Source: Candidatus Neomarinimicrobiota bacterium
GTDB taxonomy: Bacteria; Fidelibacterota; UBA8477; JABMPR01
Assembly (NCBI GenBank): GCA_016784545.1
Contig: JADHUM010000001.1
Span: forward strand, 109,489-173,488
DNA: 64,000 bases
Reading direction: 5' to 3'
The translations under genes and the position numbers were made by a program. Of the stretch, positions 1-10,186 are shown in pieces. The notes beneath the pieces are model-generated. The model saw only the letters and a program-made list of their open reading frames with translations. It was not told where the DNA came from and did not search any database. Within the stretch, counting starts at the first letter, position 1. The number at the start of each line of letters is the position of its first letter.

Positions 1-420
1 TTTGAATAGCTCCTCAATTTGAGGGGATGAGAGAACAATTGGCAGCATGCCATTTTTGAAGCAGTTCGAATAAAAGATGTCCGCAAAGCTCTCTGCCAGA
101 ATGACCTTAAACCCATAATCCAGTAGTGCCCAGGGAGCATGTTCACGACTGGATCCACATCCAAAATTCTCTCTGGTTAATAATACGGTAGCGCCTTGAT
201 AGCGCCCATCATTGAGGACAAAGTCTTGATTCAGTGGGCGACTACTGCAATCCTGACCAGGTTCGCCATGATCCAGATAGCGCCATTCGTCAAATAAATA
301 GGGACCAAAACCTGTTCTGCGGATTGATTTCAGGAATTGCTTGGGGATGATGGCATCAGTGTCCACGTTGGATCTATCCAGGGGAGCTACCAAACCATGA
401 TGTGATGTAAATTTCTGCAT
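1..420 (-). CDS. leuD: 3-isopropylmalate dehydratase small subunit (partial, C-terminus beyond window)
   Basis: The small subunit pairs with LeuC to isomerise 2-isopropylmalate to 3-isopropylmalate in leucine synthesis. Reading the minus strand from the ATG at 420 gives an open frame of 140 codons running off the window edge; the family is about 200 residues, so roughly the last third is missing. Visible family signatures are the N-terminal segment [14 protein letters not shown] and the motif [15 protein letters not shown], which shapes the substrate pocket. Its ATG starts one base after the leuC stop, so it is the last visible gene of the ilv-leu operon. Identity is near certain; only the end is unseen. 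Confidence 0.95.
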   Translation of the reverse strand, partial: MQKFTSHHGLVAPLDRSNVDTDAIIPKQFLKSIRRTGFGPYLFDEWRYLDHGEPGQDCSSRPLNQDFVLNDGRYQGATVLLTRENFGCGSSREHAPWALLDYGFKVILAESFADIFYSNCFKNGMLPIVLSSPQIEELFK

Positions 421-421
421 C

Positions 422-1825
422 TTAGTTCTCGTAATATTTAGTGACATCGGTGACATGACCAGTTATAGCTGCGGCTGCGGCCATGGCAGGACTTAAAAGA
501 TGGGTTCGCCCCCCCTGCCCCTGGCGTCCTTCAAAGTTTCGATTTGAAGTTGAAGCACAGCGTTCACCAGGCTCCAGACGATCTGCATTCATAGCCAGAC
601 ACATGGAACATCCTGGTTCTCGCCACTCAAAACCTGCATCCAGGAAAATCTTATCCAGACCCTCTGCTTCTGCCTGGGCTTTCACAGGACCTGATCCAGG
701 GACCACCATGGCCAGTGAAATATTTGTGGCGATGCTCTGGCCCTTTACGATGCGGGCTGCTTCCCTGAGGTCTTCAATACGTGAATTGGTGCAGGAGCCG
801 ATAAATATTTTATCAAAGGTTATTTGTTGAATGGGCATGCCAGGAGTAAGACCCATATACTTCAGCGCATTATTGATTTGTTCAGCTTTATTGGGGTCGG
901 AGGCATCTGGCACAAAGCCATCTACTGGAGCCACCATCTCTGGTGAGGTTCCCCAGGTAACCATGGGCTTGAGGTCTGATGCATCAATCACAACGGTTTT
1001 ATCATATGTTGCATCGGCGTCAGATTGGAGGGTTCTCCAATATGATTCTGCAGTTTCCCAGGCGGATGCCCTGGGAGCAAAGTTGCGTCCCTTGACATAT
1101 GCAATGGTGGTATCATCCACTGCAATAAGACCAGCCCTGGCGCCTGCTTCGATGGTCATGTTACAGACCGTCATGCGACCTTCCATGGACATCATCCGGA
1201 TGGCTTCACCACCAAATTCGATGGCATAACCGGTCCCACCTGCAGTGCCGATTTGGCCAATGATAGCCAGGATCAAATCCTTGGCTGTGACCCCTGCATG
1301 AAACGCTCCATCCACCTGCACCAGCATGTTTTTTGATTTTTCCTGCACCAGACATTGGGTTGCCAGGACATGTTCAACTTCCGAGGTGCCGATTCCAAAG
1401 GCCAGGGCACCCAGAGCACCGTGGGTTGAGGTATGAGAATCGCCGCAAACGATGGTCATACCAGGCAGGGTTATACCCTGTTCGGGACCAATGACATGGA
1501 CAATCCCCTGACGCGGGTCAGACATATCAAAATTGGTGATGCCCAATTCAGCAGTATTACTGGCCAGCGTGTCTATTTGGAGTTTTGAGACCGGGTCTTC
1601 AACACCTTTGTCCCGATCTTTGGTGGGAATGTTGTGATCAGGAACGGCCACATTTGCATCTTTGCGCCACGGGGCTCTTTTGTTCATCCTGAGACCTTCA
1701 AAGGCTTGAGGTGATGTGACTTCGTGTATCAATTGTCGATCGATATATAGCAGACTGGTACCGTTGTCGTTCTTCCGAACTTCATGGCTTTCCCAGAGCT
1801 TATCGTATAATGTTTTTCCTGCCAT
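422..1825 (-). CDS. leuC: 3-isopropylmalate dehydratase large subunit
   Basis: This is the large, [4Fe-4S]-bearing subunit of isopropylmalate isomerase (aconitase family), 467 residues, the normal length. Family signatures visible are [21 protein letters not shown] near residues 117-136, [15 protein letters not shown] with the first cluster Cys near residue 346, and the [11 protein letters not shown] segment carrying the other two cluster cysteines near residues 406-412. The ATG overlaps the leuA stop by one base (TAATG), and leuD follows after a single base, so the three are translationally coupled. The enzyme acts in the cytoplasm on the product of LeuA. Confidence 0.97.
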   Translation of the reverse strand: MAGKTLYDKLWESHEVRKNDNGTSLLYIDRQLIHEVTSPQAFEGLRMNKRAPWRKDANVAVPDHNIPTKDRDKGVEDPVSKLQIDTLASNTAELGITNFDMSDPRQGIVHVIGPEQGITLPGMTIVCGDSHTSTHGALGALAFGIGTSEVEHVLATQCLVQEKSKNMLVQVDGAFHAGVTAKDLILAIIGQIGTAGGTGYAIEFGGEAIRMMSMEGRMTVCNMTIEAGARAGLIAVDDTTIAYVKGRNFAPRASAWETAESYWRTLQSDADATYDKTVVIDASDLKPMVTWGTSPEMVAPVDGFVPDASDPNKAEQINNALKYMGLTPGMPIQQITFDKIFIGSCTNSRIEDLREAARIVKGQSIATNISLAMVVPGSGPVKAQAEAEGLDKIFLDAGFEWREPGCSMCLAMNADRLEPGERCASTSNRNFEGRQGQGGRTHLLSPAMAAAAAITGHVTDVTKYYEN

Positions 1826-3402
1826 TAGACGTGTTCTTTCACCGTTTCAGTAGTTAGATCTAATTCCTGTTTCTTTTTGTGCTGATTCAGGGCTTCCAGA
1901 TAGGCTTTGGCGCTGGCCTCAATGGTGTCTGTGGAGATTCCACGACCGGCATAGATGTCCCCATTGTGATGCAGCCTCAAGGTCACCTCTCCCAGAGCGC
2001 TTTTTCCACGGGTAATGGAACGAACCTGATAGTATTCAAGCTTGAACTGCTGGCGAATACCCAGGGCTCGTGCAATGGCTCTGAAACAGGCTGCAACCGG
2101 ACCATCCCCAGTGGCTGAATCCTGATATTCCCCCTCAGGTGTTAAGACGCGTACGATGGCCACAGGAATGGTGGTGGTTCCAAGATTGACATGCAAATAG
2201 TCCAGCTTGTAGAAAGCATCTTCCTGGTCAAGAACTTCACCCATGATGGCGCGAAGGTCTTCATCAAAGACTTCCTTTTTTTTGTCTGCCAGTACCACAA
2301 ATGCTTTGTAGATGATTTTGAGGTGTTCTTTATCCAGATGATATCCCAGCGCTTCCAGGCGAGATTTCAAGCCAGCCCTTCCAGAATGTCGACCAAGGAC
2401 AATTTTACTTTCTCCAATTCCAATTGAATCTGGATTCATGATCTCATAGGTATTTCGGTTTTTAAGCATGCCATCCTGATGAATTCCAGCTTCATGGGCA
2501 AAGGCATTTTCACCAACAATGGCCTTATTGGGCTGGACCAACATGCCGGTGTACATGGACACCATGCGGCTGGTGTTCATTATTTCCTGAGTATGGATGT
2601 CGGTATGACAATTCCATAAATCAGCTCGAATCTTCAAGGCCATGACGATCTCTTCCAGGGAAGCGTTCCCGGCCCGTTCGCCAATCCCATTGATTGTACA
2701 TTCAACTTGTCTGGCTCCTTGAGAGATCGCCGTTAATGAGTTGGCGACAGCCAATCCAAGATCGTTGTGACAGTGTACACTGATAACGGCTTGATCGATG
2801 TTGGGAACTCTTTCTTTCAATGCGGCAATCTTTTGACCGAACTCTACTGGAAAGGTATAACCTGTGGTATCAGGAATGTTGACTGTGGTAGCTCCAGCAG
2901 CAATCACTGCTTCAGTGATTTCAACGAGATAGTCTATATCAGTTCGTCCTGCATCCTCTGGAGAGAACTCCACATCTGGGGTAAAAGTCTTGGCATAAGC
3001 CACAGCATCACAGGCCATCTCCAGGACTTTCTGGCGTTTTTCAGCCAGATTTTTACCATAACGATTGCTTCCGAATTTTTGAGTGATATGGATATCTGAG
3101 GTACCCATAAAGGTATGGATCCGGTACTTTTCTGCTTGCTCCAGGGCACGTCTGACAGCATCAATATCTGGCTCAAGAGCCCTGGCCAACCCGGCCACCA
3201 CAGCTGACACTTCGCCACCAATACGTTGGACAGCATTGAATTGAGTTGGTGATGAAATGGGAAATCCTGCCTCGATCACATCTACACCGAGTTTATCGAG
3301 CTGACGTGCAATTTCCACCTTCTCAAGCAAGGTCAGAGAAGCACCTGGTGATTGTTCACCATCCCTGAGGGTGGTGTCAAATACGATTACTTTATCACTC
3401 AT
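1825..3402 (-). CDS. leuA: 2-isopropylmalate synthase
   Basis: LeuA condenses 2-oxoisovalerate with acetyl-CoA, the committed step of leucine synthesis. At 525 residues it has the normal bacterial length, with an N-terminal TIM barrel opening [16 protein letters not shown] (metal and substrate binding), the internal signature [15 protein letters not shown] (metal-binding HxH), [14 protein letters not shown], and [13 protein letters not shown]. The C-terminal 140 residues form the LeuA dimer/allosteric domain that normally binds leucine for feedback inhibition. It lies 36 bases after leuB and its stop overlaps the leuC start. Homocitrate or citramalate synthase are alternatives in this family, but the leuBCD context and full regulatory domain favour LeuA. 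Confidence 0.95.
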   Translation of the reverse strand: MSDKVIVFDTTLRDGEQSPGASLTLLEKVEIARQLDKLGVDVIEAGFPISSPTQFNAVQRIGGEVSAVVAGLARALEPDIDAVRRALEQAEKYRIHTFMGTSDIHITQKFGSNRYGKNLAEKRQKVLEMACDAVAYAKTFTPDVEFSPEDAGRTDIDYLVEITEAVIAAGATTVNIPDTTGYTFPVEFGQKIAALKERVPNIDQAVISVHCHNDLGLAVANSLTAISQGARQVECTINGIGERAGNASLEEIVMALKIRADLWNCHTDIHTQEIMNTSRMVSMYTGMLVQPNKAIVGENAFAHEAGIHQDGMLKNRNTYEIMNPDSIGIGESKIVLGRHSGRAGLKSRLEALGYHLDKEHLKIIYKAFVVLADKKKEVFDEDLRAIMGEVLDQEDAFYKLDYLHVNLGTTTIPVAIVRVLTPEGEYQDSATGDGPVAACFRAIARALGIRQQFKLEYYQVRSITRGKSALGEVTLRLHHNGDIYAGRGISTDTIEASAKAYLEALNQHKKKQELDLTTETVKEHV

Positions 3403-3438
3403 GGGTATGTCCCTTGTGGCGCTGTGTTTTTGCTTCGA

Positions 3439-4530
3439 TCATGCAACCCTCGCACTATTCTGTTTTAATTGCTTGATGACCAGATCGCTCATTTCTGTTG
3501 TTGTAACCAGCTTGTCTCCATCCTGGTATATCTCACCTGTACGGTAACCTGCTTCTAAAACTGCAGAAACTGCAGTCTGAAGGGCTGCGCCGGCTTTCCC
3601 CATATCAAGCGTGTAACTCAACATCATGGCTACTGACATGATCATGGCCAAAGGGTTGGCTAAATTTTGTCCGGCAATATCTGGAGCTGACCCATGAACG
3701 GGTTCGTAGAGAGCATATTTCTCACCGAGACTGGCTGAAGGGAGCATACCCAGGCTACCTGTAACCATGGAGGCTATATCACTGAGGATATCCCCAAACA
3801 TATTCGAAGTGACGATGACATCAAACTGCTTGGGTGTGCGGACCAGTTGCATGGCAGCGTTGTCCACATACATATGATCCAATTGCACATCGGGATACTC
3901 CTGATGAACTTCAATGACGATATCGCGCCAGAATTGGGAGACATCCAGCACATTGGCTTTATCCACTGATGTCACACGGCCACTACGTTTACGGGCAAGA
4001 TCAAAGGCAACGCGGGCAATTCGTTCCACCTCGTGTCGTTCATAGACCATGGTATTCCAGCCCTTGTTGGCATCAGCACCCTTGGGTGTCCCAAAATAGA
4101 TGCCTCCTGTCAATTCCCTGACAACCATGACATCTACACCTGAAACCACTTCCTCGCGGAGTGAGGACGCACCTGCCAAGGCAGGAAATACAACTGCAGG
4201 TCGCAGATTCGAATAAAGTCCCAGGCCGCCCCGGAGTTGCAGAAGGGCTTGCTCCGGTTTTTGGTCTTGAGGTAAGGATTCCCATTTGGGACCACCAACG
4301 GCGCCAAGGAGGACGGCATCTGAGCGTTGGCACATTTCCAGGGTTTCCTCTGACAGGGGTTTCCCCGTCTCATCAATGGCACAACCACCGACCTGGGCAT
4401 ATTCATATTCGAACTTGACTGATTCCATTTCTCCCACAGTATCCAGAACCTTCAAGGCTGCTTCCATCACCTCAGGACCGATACCATCTCCTGGGAGAAC
4501 GGCAATTTTATAGGATTGCATTGAATTCAT
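3439..4530 (-). CDS. leuB: 3-isopropylmalate dehydrogenase
   Basis: LeuB oxidatively decarboxylates 3-isopropylmalate with NAD+. The 363 residues match the family: [14 protein letters not shown] at the N-terminus, [24 protein letters not shown] with the substrate-binding arginines, [11 protein letters not shown], the metal-binding segment [17 protein letters not shown], and the NAD-binding region [19 protein letters not shown]. The first ATG overlaps the ilvC stop by one base (TAATG); an in-frame ATG three codons later is an alternative start. Placing leuB ahead of leuA, straight after ilvC, differs from the usual leuABCD order of enterobacteria. Confidence 0.96.
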   Translation of the reverse strand: MNSMQSYKIAVLPGDGIGPEVMEAALKVLDTVGEMESVKFEYEYAQVGGCAIDETGKPLSEETLEMCQRSDAVLLGAVGGPKWESLPQDQKPEQALLQLRGGLGLYSNLRPAVVFPALAGASSLREEVVSGVDVMVVRELTGGIYFGTPKGADANKGWNTMVYERHEVERIARVAFDLARKRSGRVTSVDKANVLDVSQFWRDIVIEVHQEYPDVQLDHMYVDNAAMQLVRTPKQFDVIVTSNMFGDILSDIASMVTGSLGMLPSASLGEKYALYEPVHGSAPDIAGQNLANPLAMIMSVAMMLSYTLDMGKAGAALQTAVSAVLEAGYRTGEIYQDGDKLVTTTEMSDLVIKQLKQNSARVA

Positions 4531-5531
4531 TAACCTCTTTTTCCAATAAAGCTCATCATACCACGCAATTTTTTTCCCACGACTTCAATGGGATGGTCTT
4601 GATTGGCTTGGCGAAGTGCCTCAAAATTTTTACCACCTTTATTGGATTCCTGTAGCCATTCCTTAGCAAAAGATCCATCCTGGACCTCTTTTAGAATGGC
4701 TTTCATGCGTTCTTTTGTCCCGGCATCAACAACACGCGGGCCGCGGGTCATGCCACCATATTCAGCAGTCTCACTGACGGAATAATTCATTCGTGTCAGA
4801 CCGCCTTCATAGAAGAGGTCTACAATCAATTTTAATTCATGCATGCACTCGAAATAGGCCAGGTCCGCTGGATAACCAGCCTCGGTGAGGGTTTCGAAAC
4901 CAGTTTTTACCAGGTCGGCTACACCGCCACAGAGAACGGCCTGTTCACCAAAGAGATCTGTTTCAGTCTCATCCTTAAAATTGGTTTCCAGGGCTCCAGC
5001 ACGGGTACAGCCGATTCCCTTGGCCCAGGCCAGCGCCAGGTCCCTGGCATTTCCGCTGGCATCCTGTTCAACTGCAACGAGGCAGGGTACACCTTGTCCA
5101 TCCTCATAGGTTCTACGGACGAGATGACCGGGACTTTTGGGTGCAATCATAATGACATTCACATGAGCCGGTGGTACAATCTGTTTGTAATGGATATTGA
5201 AACCATGACCGAAAGCCAGGGTCGTTACACCAGATAGATTGGGAGCGACCTCTGCATCATAGATGGCCTTCATGGTTTGATCCGGTAGTAACAACATGAC
5301 GATATCGGCTGAGGCAGTTGCTTCAGCAATAGTCATGACCTTTAGACCAGCGGCTTCAGCTTTTTGCCAGGAGGCACTTTCTTTACGAAGTCCCACACGG
5401 ATATCCACGCCGGATTCCATGAGATTCAAAGCGTGTGCGTGACCCTGACTTCCATAACCCAGAACTGCACACTTTTTTCCTTTTAATAGTGACAGATCAG
5501 CATCACTGTCATAATACGCATTTACATTCAT
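4530..5531 (-). CDS. ilvC: Ketol-acid reductoisomerase (class I, short form)
   Basis: IlvC isomerises and reduces acetolactate or acetohydroxybutyrate to the dihydroxy acids using NADPH and Mg2+. The 333-residue length is that of short class I enzymes. The N-terminal Rossmann motif is visible as [15 protein letters not shown] near residues 23-37, followed by [14 protein letters not shown], where the Arg/Lys/Ser residues of the beta2-alphaB loop suggest NADPH preference. [21 protein letters not shown] and [16 protein letters not shown] supply the catalytic and metal-binding Asp/Glu residues. It sits 12 bases after ilvN and overlaps leuB by one base, joining the common BCAA segment to the leucine branch. 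Confidence 0.97.
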   Translation of the reverse strand: MNVNAYYDSDADLSLLKGKKCAVLGYGSQGHAHALNLMESGVDIRVGLRKESASWQKAEAAGLKVMTIAEATASADIVMLLLPDQTMKAIYDAEVAPNLSGVTTLAFGHGFNIHYKQIVPPAHVNVIMIAPKSPGHLVRRTYEDGQGVPCLVAVEQDASGNARDLALAWAKGIGCTRAGALETNFKDETETDLFGEQAVLCGGVADLVKTGFETLTEAGYPADLAYFECMHELKLIVDLFYEGGLTRMNYSVSETAEYGGMTRGPRVVDAGTKERMKAILKEVQDGSFAKEWLQESNKGGKNFEALRQANQDHPIEVVGKKLRGMMSFIGKRG

Positions 5532-5543
5532 TCTAATTTCCTC

Positions 5544-6113
5544 TTAACCAATGGCTGATTGAATTTGTTTGGTGGTCCACTGTTGATCAGTAGACATCAT
5601 TTCTAATTTTTCTTTTAATTCGAGGTGACTTCCCCGACGCATGGCCATCTTGCCTGAGCGCATAAGCTCTACGATATCGAATTCCTTAAGCTTCTGTAAA
5701 AAGGATTCGATTTCCATATCATAACCAGTGGCCTCTACGATGACCGCCCCCTCTTCAGAATCGATGATCTTGGCCCCATACTCACGGGTGAGCAGATCAA
5801 GCTCAGTGCGGTCGCCATTCTTCACAGATACCTTGGCCAGCATATATTCACGAATTACCGAGGGCACATCGGTGACATCCTCCACTGTATAGGCATTCAC
5901 CAGCTTTTGAATATTCCGAGCCATATTCACTCTACGGTGTTGGTTGGATTCATCGGTTACGATGGTCATTCTGGTGAGACCAGGTCGCTCAGTTGCTCCG
6001 GCGACAATGCTTTTGATGTTAAAATTCCTGCGTCTGAGTAATGAGACGATCCGGTTCAGAACTCCCGGTTCATCTTCTACAAAGGCTACAATTGTATGTT
6101 CTGATTTCTGCAT
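5544..6113 (-). CDS. ilvN: Acetolactate synthase regulatory (small) subunit
   Basis: This small subunit stimulates the catalytic subunit and confers valine feedback inhibition. At 189 residues it has the two-domain form: an N-terminal ACT domain (HTIVAFVEDEPGVLNRIVSLLRRRNFNIKS, residues 6-35, split here by family convention) and a C-terminal ALS_ss_C ferredoxin-like domain (TRMTIVTDES linker, then VMR-like region ending GSHLELKEKLEMM). It lies 9 bases downstream of ilvB, as expected for subunits of one enzyme. It could equally be named ilvH; context with a single ilvB does not distinguish the isozymes. Confidence 0.93.
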   Translation of the reverse strand: MQKSEHTIVAFVEDEPGVLNRIVSLLRRRNFNIKSIVAGATERPGLTRMTIVTDESNQHRRVNMARNIQKLVNAYTVEDVTDVPSVIREYMLAKVSVKNGDRTELDLLTREYGAKIIDSEEGAVIVEATGYDMEIESFLQKLKEFDIVELMRSGKMAMRRGSHLELKEKLEMMSTDQQWTTKQIQSAIG

Positions 6114-6122
6114 GATTAACTC

Positions 6123-7862
6123 CTATATCTCCATATCTGCAAACTGTTCTTCGGCCAGGGGACGTTGCACCATCTCATTTAGTGCTGAGCCAGTGGCAAC
6201 CATGGGGTAGACCATTTCCATGGGTTCAACCACAAATTCGATGAGGGTTGGACCATCGTGTGCCTGTGCTTCCAGAACCGCAGAAATAACATCTTTGCGC
6301 TCTGTGACCCGGTAACCCTTCAAGCCGTATGCTTCTGTAAGCTTGAGGTAATCTGGTCCAGAGATGGGTGTTTCGCTGTAGCGATTATCATAGAACATCT
6401 CCTGCCATTGACGAACCATTCCGAGATACCCATTATTAATCAAGGCAATATTGATATTGGCATTTTCCTGAACTGCAGTTGCCAGTTCCTGGATGGTCAT
6501 CTGGATACCGCCATCTCCCACCACAGCCCAAATATTCTTTTTTCGTCCAGCGAAACTGGCGCCGATAGCAGCGGGAAGACCATATCCCATGGTTCCCAGG
6601 CCCCCTGATGTAAGCAGTGAATTCGCATGATCCTGATAATAATACTGAGCTACCGTCATTTGGTGTTGCCCCACATCGGTTACCATAAGTGCTTCGCCTT
6701 TGGTTGCTTCCCACAGATCGCGAACCACAAAGGCACCATAGAGTTTATCGGATTTTCTGTTGAGGATATCCTTGGTTTTAGACTGCTTCATCCAACCCTT
6801 GATTTGATGGGTCCAGGCATCATGTGTTGCCTCTTTAATCTTGGGCAGTGCTGCAGTCAAAACCGCTTTCAAATCGCCCCTGATACCAACGTCTACGATG
6901 ATATTTTTATTGAGCTCTGTGGGGTCTATATCGATATGAATTTTTTTAGAATTCGGTGAGTAGGTCTCAAGTTTTCCAGTGACCCGATCATCAAAACGCA
7001 TCCCGCAGGCGATAAGTAAATCTGCTTCCTGAATGGCATGATTTACCCAATATCCTCCATGCATTCCCATAAACCCGATACACTTGGGATGGCTGGCAGG
7101 AATACCACCTATCCCCAGCAGGGTTACTGCCACAGGGATATCAGCCTTTTCCGCCAGGGTTGTGAGTTCATAGGTGGCTCCAGATAAAAGCACACCATGG
7201 CCTGCCAGAATCACGGGATTCTTGGCAGCATTTATTAATTTAGCGACTTCCTCCAATTCATTTTCAGAGGCTCGAATCACAGGATTATATCCTGGTAAAA
7301 CATCATGGGTTTCCGGATAGAGAAATTCAGTGGTTTCATTTTGAACATCTTTTGGAATATCAATGAGAACTGGACCTGGTCGACCTGTACGAGCGATGTA
7401 AAACGCATCCTTGATGGTGGCTGCAAGCTTATTGATATCATTGACCTGATAGCTGTGCTTGGTCAAAGGGATCATGGCTCCCAGGATGTCCGTTTCCTGA
7501 AACGCATCACTTCCCAGTGATTCTCTTCCCACCTGACCGGTGATGCACACCAGGGGAATGGAATCCATCATAGCAGTGGCCACCCCGGTGATCAGATTGG
7601 TGGCCCCAGGACCTGACGTGGCCATGCAGACGCCAACTTTTCCACTGGCTCTGGCAAAACCATCAGCCGCATGAGCAGCATTTTGCTCATGTCGCGTAAG
7701 CACATGATGAATCCGATCCTTGTATTTTACCAATGCATCATAGATGGGAAGATTGGCGCCACCGGGATAACCAAAAACGACTTCCACGTCCTCCCGGATT
7801 AAGCATTCCCAGACAATCTCTGCGCCGGTTATCATTTTATTAGGTGTAGCTGTCTTACTCAT
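6123..7862 (-). CDS. ilvB: Acetolactate synthase catalytic (large) subunit
   Basis: The ThDP-dependent enzyme makes acetolactate from two pyruvates or acetohydroxybutyrate from pyruvate plus 2-oxobutyrate, first common step of BCAA synthesis. The 579 residues show the three-domain layout. The N-terminal Pyr domain carries the conserved activating Glu in [17 protein letters not shown] and then [14 protein letters not shown]. The central FAD-binding region follows, and the C-terminal PP domain has the ThDP motif [15 protein letters not shown] near residue 449 with [12 protein letters not shown]. Its ATG overlaps the ilvD stop by four bases (ATGA), giving translational coupling; ilvN follows after 9 bases. 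Confidence 0.97.
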   Translation of the reverse strand: MSKTATPNKMITGAEIVWECLIREDVEVVFGYPGGANLPIYDALVKYKDRIHHVLTRHEQNAAHAADGFARASGKVGVCMATSGPGATNLITGVATAMMDSIPLVCITGQVGRESLGSDAFQETDILGAMIPLTKHSYQVNDINKLAATIKDAFYIARTGRPGPVLIDIPKDVQNETTEFLYPETHDVLPGYNPVIRASENELEEVAKLINAAKNPVILAGHGVLLSGATYELTTLAEKADIPVAVTLLGIGGIPASHPKCIGFMGMHGGYWVNHAIQEADLLIACGMRFDDRVTGKLETYSPNSKKIHIDIDPTELNKNIIVDVGIRGDLKAVLTAALPKIKEATHDAWTHQIKGWMKQSKTKDILNRKSDKLYGAFVVRDLWEATKGEALMVTDVGQHQMTVAQYYYQDHANSLLTSGGLGTMGYGLPAAIGASFAGRKKNIWAVVGDGGIQMTIQELATAVQENANINIALINNGYLGMVRQWQEMFYDNRYSETPISGPDYLKLTEAYGLKGYRVTERKDVISAVLEAQAHDGPTLIEFVVEPMEMVYPMVATGSALNEMVQRPLAEEQFADMEI

Positions 7863-9532
7863 TTGAGCACTGCTCCTGTATTTGCCGAGGTTACCATGCG
7901 ACTGTATCGCGAGAGGTATCCTGATTTTATTTTTGGTTCAAATGGCGGAAGGGCAGCCATTCTCTGTGCGATTTCAGCATCTGTCAATGCGACGGAAAGC
8001 TGTCTGTTGGGTATATCAATGGTAATCACATCACCAGCTCTGAGGCTGGCAATGGGTCCACCGGAGGCTGCTTCTGGAGATACATGTCCCACACAGGCTC
8101 CTCGTGTACCACCAGAAAATCTTCCATCTGTGATCAGGGCAACTTCTGCTCCCAGACCCATGCCCATGATGGCACTGGTTGGCGCCAGCATCTCGGGCAT
8201 ACCCGGTCCACCTTTGGGTCCTTCATAACGGATGACCACAACATCCCCGGATTTAACATCACCCGTTTTTATACCCAATACGGCTTCATCCTGTGATTCA
8301 TATATGCGAGCAGGACCAGTATGGACCACCATTTGGGGATCTACGGCACCTGTTTTAATGACAGAGCCATCAGGCGCTAAATTTCCATAAAGGATGGCCA
8401 GCCCACCCTCCTGGGAATAGGGGTTTTCGATGGATCGAATAACATCTTTATTCAAGCGGACTGCTGACTCGATGGTCTGGCCCAGCGTTTTTCCAGTAAT
8501 GGTGGGTCGCTCCAGATCAAGCAAACCATCTACACGGGACAGTTCTTTTAAAATGGCCGAGATCCCACCGGCGAGATGGACATCTTCCATGTGTACCCTA
8601 TCAGTAGCGGGGCTCACCTTGCATAAGTAGGGAGTTCTCCTGCTCAGGGCATTCAATTCATTAAGATCGAAATCGATTTCAGCTTCTGTTGCTGCCGCCA
8701 GGGTGTGTAAAACCGTATTGGTACTACCGCCCATTGCCATATCGAGTGCAAATGCGTTGAGGATAGTTTCCCGGGTAACGATATCCCGGGGTTTCACATC
8801 CTTCTTAACCAATTCCATGATGGCAGTGGCACAATCCTGAACCAGTTTAAGTCTGCCATTATCCGTGGCCAACATGCTGCCATTTCCAGGCATGGCCATA
8901 CCCAGGGCTTCCAGGAGACAGTTCATGGAGTTGGCAGTGAACATACCTGAGCAAGAGCCACACGTAGGACAGCCCTGTTCTTCCAATTCCTTTAACTGTT
9001 CATCGTTAATGGTCCCAGCCTGATGCTTGCCCACGCCCTCAAATACAGAAATGAGGTCAACTTTGTCTCCGTTGGCAATTTTACCGGCCTCCATGGGTCC
9101 TCCCGCAACAAAGACAGCAGGAATGTTCATACGCAATACAGCCATGAGCATGCCGGGGACAATTTTGTCGCAACTTGAGATACAGATGAGACCATCCAGA
9201 CGATGAGCTTCCGCAACAGTTTCAACACTGTCGGCGATGAGCTCCCGGCTGGGCAGAGAATAGCGCATTCCCAGATGTCCCATGGCAATACCATCATCCA
9301 CACCGATAGTATTGAATTCGAAAGGTATGCCACCAGCTTCACGCACCGCTTTTTTGGCAACAGCGCCGAAGGCTTGTAGATGGACATGACCAGGTATGAG
9401 GTCTATATATGAATTGGCAACACCGATAAATGGTTTTTCAAAATCAGAATCTTTTTGAATCACGCCAGTAGCGCGCAAAAGACTGCGGTGGGGTGCCTTA
9501 TCGAATCCTTTTTTTATGAGATCTGATCTCAT
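7859..9532 (-). CDS. ilvD: Dihydroxy-acid dehydratase
   Basis: IlvD dehydrates 2,3-dihydroxy acids to the 2-keto acids of valine and isoleucine using an Fe-S cluster. The 557-residue protein has the usual length with [34 protein letters not shown] (cluster cysteines), [10 protein letters not shown], and [19 protein letters not shown] near the C-terminus carrying the catalytic Ser. It is the first structural gene of the operon. A purine-rich GGGAAGAG lies just upstream of the ATG, and this ribosome binding site is the 3' arm of a predicted hairpin (see the leader entry), so ilvD translation may be conditional. Confidence 0.97.
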   Translation of the reverse strand: MRSDLIKKGFDKAPHRSLLRATGVIQKDSDFEKPFIGVANSYIDLIPGHVHLQAFGAVAKKAVREAGGIPFEFNTIGVDDGIAMGHLGMRYSLPSRELIADSVETVAEAHRLDGLICISSCDKIVPGMLMAVLRMNIPAVFVAGGPMEAGKIANGDKVDLISVFEGVGKHQAGTINDEQLKELEEQGCPTCGSCSGMFTANSMNCLLEALGMAMPGNGSMLATDNGRLKLVQDCATAIMELVKKDVKPRDIVTRETILNAFALDMAMGGSTNTVLHTLAAATEAEIDFDLNELNALSRRTPYLCKVSPATDRVHMEDVHLAGGISAILKELSRVDGLLDLERPTITGKTLGQTIESAVRLNKDVIRSIENPYSQEGGLAILYGNLAPDGSVIKTGAVDPQMVVHTGPARIYESQDEAVLGIKTGDVKSGDVVVIRYEGPKGGPGMPEMLAPTSAIMGMGLGAEVALITDGRFSGGTRGACVGHVSPEAASGGPIASLRAGDVITIDIPNRQLSVALTDAEIAQRMAALPPFEPKIKSGYLSRYSRMVTSANTGAVLK

Positions 9533-9545
9533 ACTTTTCTCTTCC

Positions 9546-9663
9546 CTTCAGTTTGCGCAAAGCTGAAGCCGGAAAGAACTTTTCGATCAGGGGTACAAGC
9601 GAATTTAGTCGGGGGTTAGCCGCCTCTCTGCTCAATCCTGATGTGTTTGTAAGTTCTATCAGG
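9546..9663 (-). promoter_or_regulatory. Alternative RNA hairpins between the BCAA leader ORF and ilvD
   Basis: Read on the minus strand, three pairings are visible. (A) CCTGAT at 9658-9663, overlapping the leader stop codon, pairs with ATCAGG at 9637-9642. (B) AGAACTT (9651-9657) and ATCAGG (9637-9642) pair, nested, with CCTGAT (9586-9591) and AAGTTCT (9575-9581). (C) CTTCAG (9563-9568) pairs with CTGAAG (9546-9551), extendable so that the ilvD ribosome binding site GGAAG pairs with TTTCC. A and B share ATCAGG and cannot coexist. No U-tract follows hairpin C, so control of ilvD translation or Rho access is at least as likely as intrinsic termination. Base pairing is seen directly; the mechanism is inferred. 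Confidence 0.55.
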
Positions 9664-9829
9664 CGATCAGAGTGGCGTTGATAATAATAAGTACCAGGCC
9701 CAGAAGACTGAGGACATTAATACTTAAAATCTCTGTAGCTAGAATTGACTCATGCTCTGAGCTTACTGCCAGAGCCTGCCCGGTGAGGGGGCGATTTGAA
9801 TGGGTCATATTTCTAGTCATGCTTCTCAT
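9659..9829 (-). CDS. Putative ilv operon leader peptide (56 aa, Ile/Val/Leu-rich)
   Basis: A minus-strand ORF of 56 codons (ATG 9829, TGA 9659) ends 126 bases before ilvD. From residue 37 the sequence INVLSLLGLVLIIINATLIA carries 13 Ile, Val or Leu codons in 20, including three consecutive Ile codons. Its position between a good promoter and the operon, and the overlap of its stop codon with competing hairpins, fit a ribosome-sensing attenuator peptide, as IlvL does for enterobacterial ilvGMEDA. Internal ATGs at codons 4 and 8 are alternative starts; no strong Shine-Dalgarno is present. It is longer than classical leaders (about 32 residues), and the hydrophobic stretch could instead be a small membrane protein, which I consider less likely. 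Confidence 0.65.
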   Translation of the reverse strand: MRSMTRNMTHSNRPLTGQALAVSSEHESILATEILSINVLSLLGLVLIIINATLIA

Positions 9830-9846
9830 GGTTTTTAACCTGGTAT

Positions 9847-9876
9847 ATTCTATCTCGAATTAACGGCCTTATGCAA
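9847..9876 (-). promoter_or_regulatory. Predicted sigma70-type promoter of the ilv-leu operon
   Basis: On the minus strand TTGCAT (9871-9876) and TAGAAT (9847-9852) are separated by 18 bases. Transcription would begin near 9840, leaving only about ten bases before the leader ORF ATG at 9829. Confidence 0.5.
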
Positions 9877-10186
9877 TACCTTTTTAAAAAGATTGTGTTT
9901 CTTCATATTTTTATCTTTTACCAAGGTCACGGGGCAGATTTCTGGCAAATATTTTGCCTATATTCTGATTTTGAAAAGAGCCCTACTCCCAAGCAAACCA
10001 AAAACTTAACTGTATCGATTCGAGATATTATTTGTCTTGAATTCCAAAGATCCAGGAGTGTTCACCAGGTTAATATTTTTTGTAGTAACAACATTCTGAG
10101 TGACTAACAAGACTCGGGTCCCTGCATTTTCTGTTTTTCTTGTTAGAGGCGAATATTTGTCATTTTCATGCGAAGCGCTCATCTCT
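9877..10186. other. Non-coding interval between the gltB end and the ilv-leu promoter
   Basis: No convincing gene is seen. The only structure is an 8-bp inverted repeat, CTAACAAG (10104-10111) with CTTGTTAG (10139-10146), spaced 27 bases apart with a small GGGTCCC core. It lies just past the gltB stop and may help end that transcript, but there is no U-tract on either strand. Confidence 0.4.

Noticed and set aside
483-1229. Two plus-strand frames within leuC
   Set aside because: They are antisense shadows of a highly conserved coding sequence with no independent signals.
9533-9660. T-box riboswitch ahead of ilvD
   Set aside because: I see no T-box consensus, Stem I or specifier loop, and the leader ORF explains the region better.
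9672-9863. Plus-strand 63-codon frame overlapping the ilv leader
   Set aside because: It is a shadow of the minus-strand leader ORF; no ribosome site or family, whereas the minus-strand frame has biased Ile/Val/Leu codons and a promoter.
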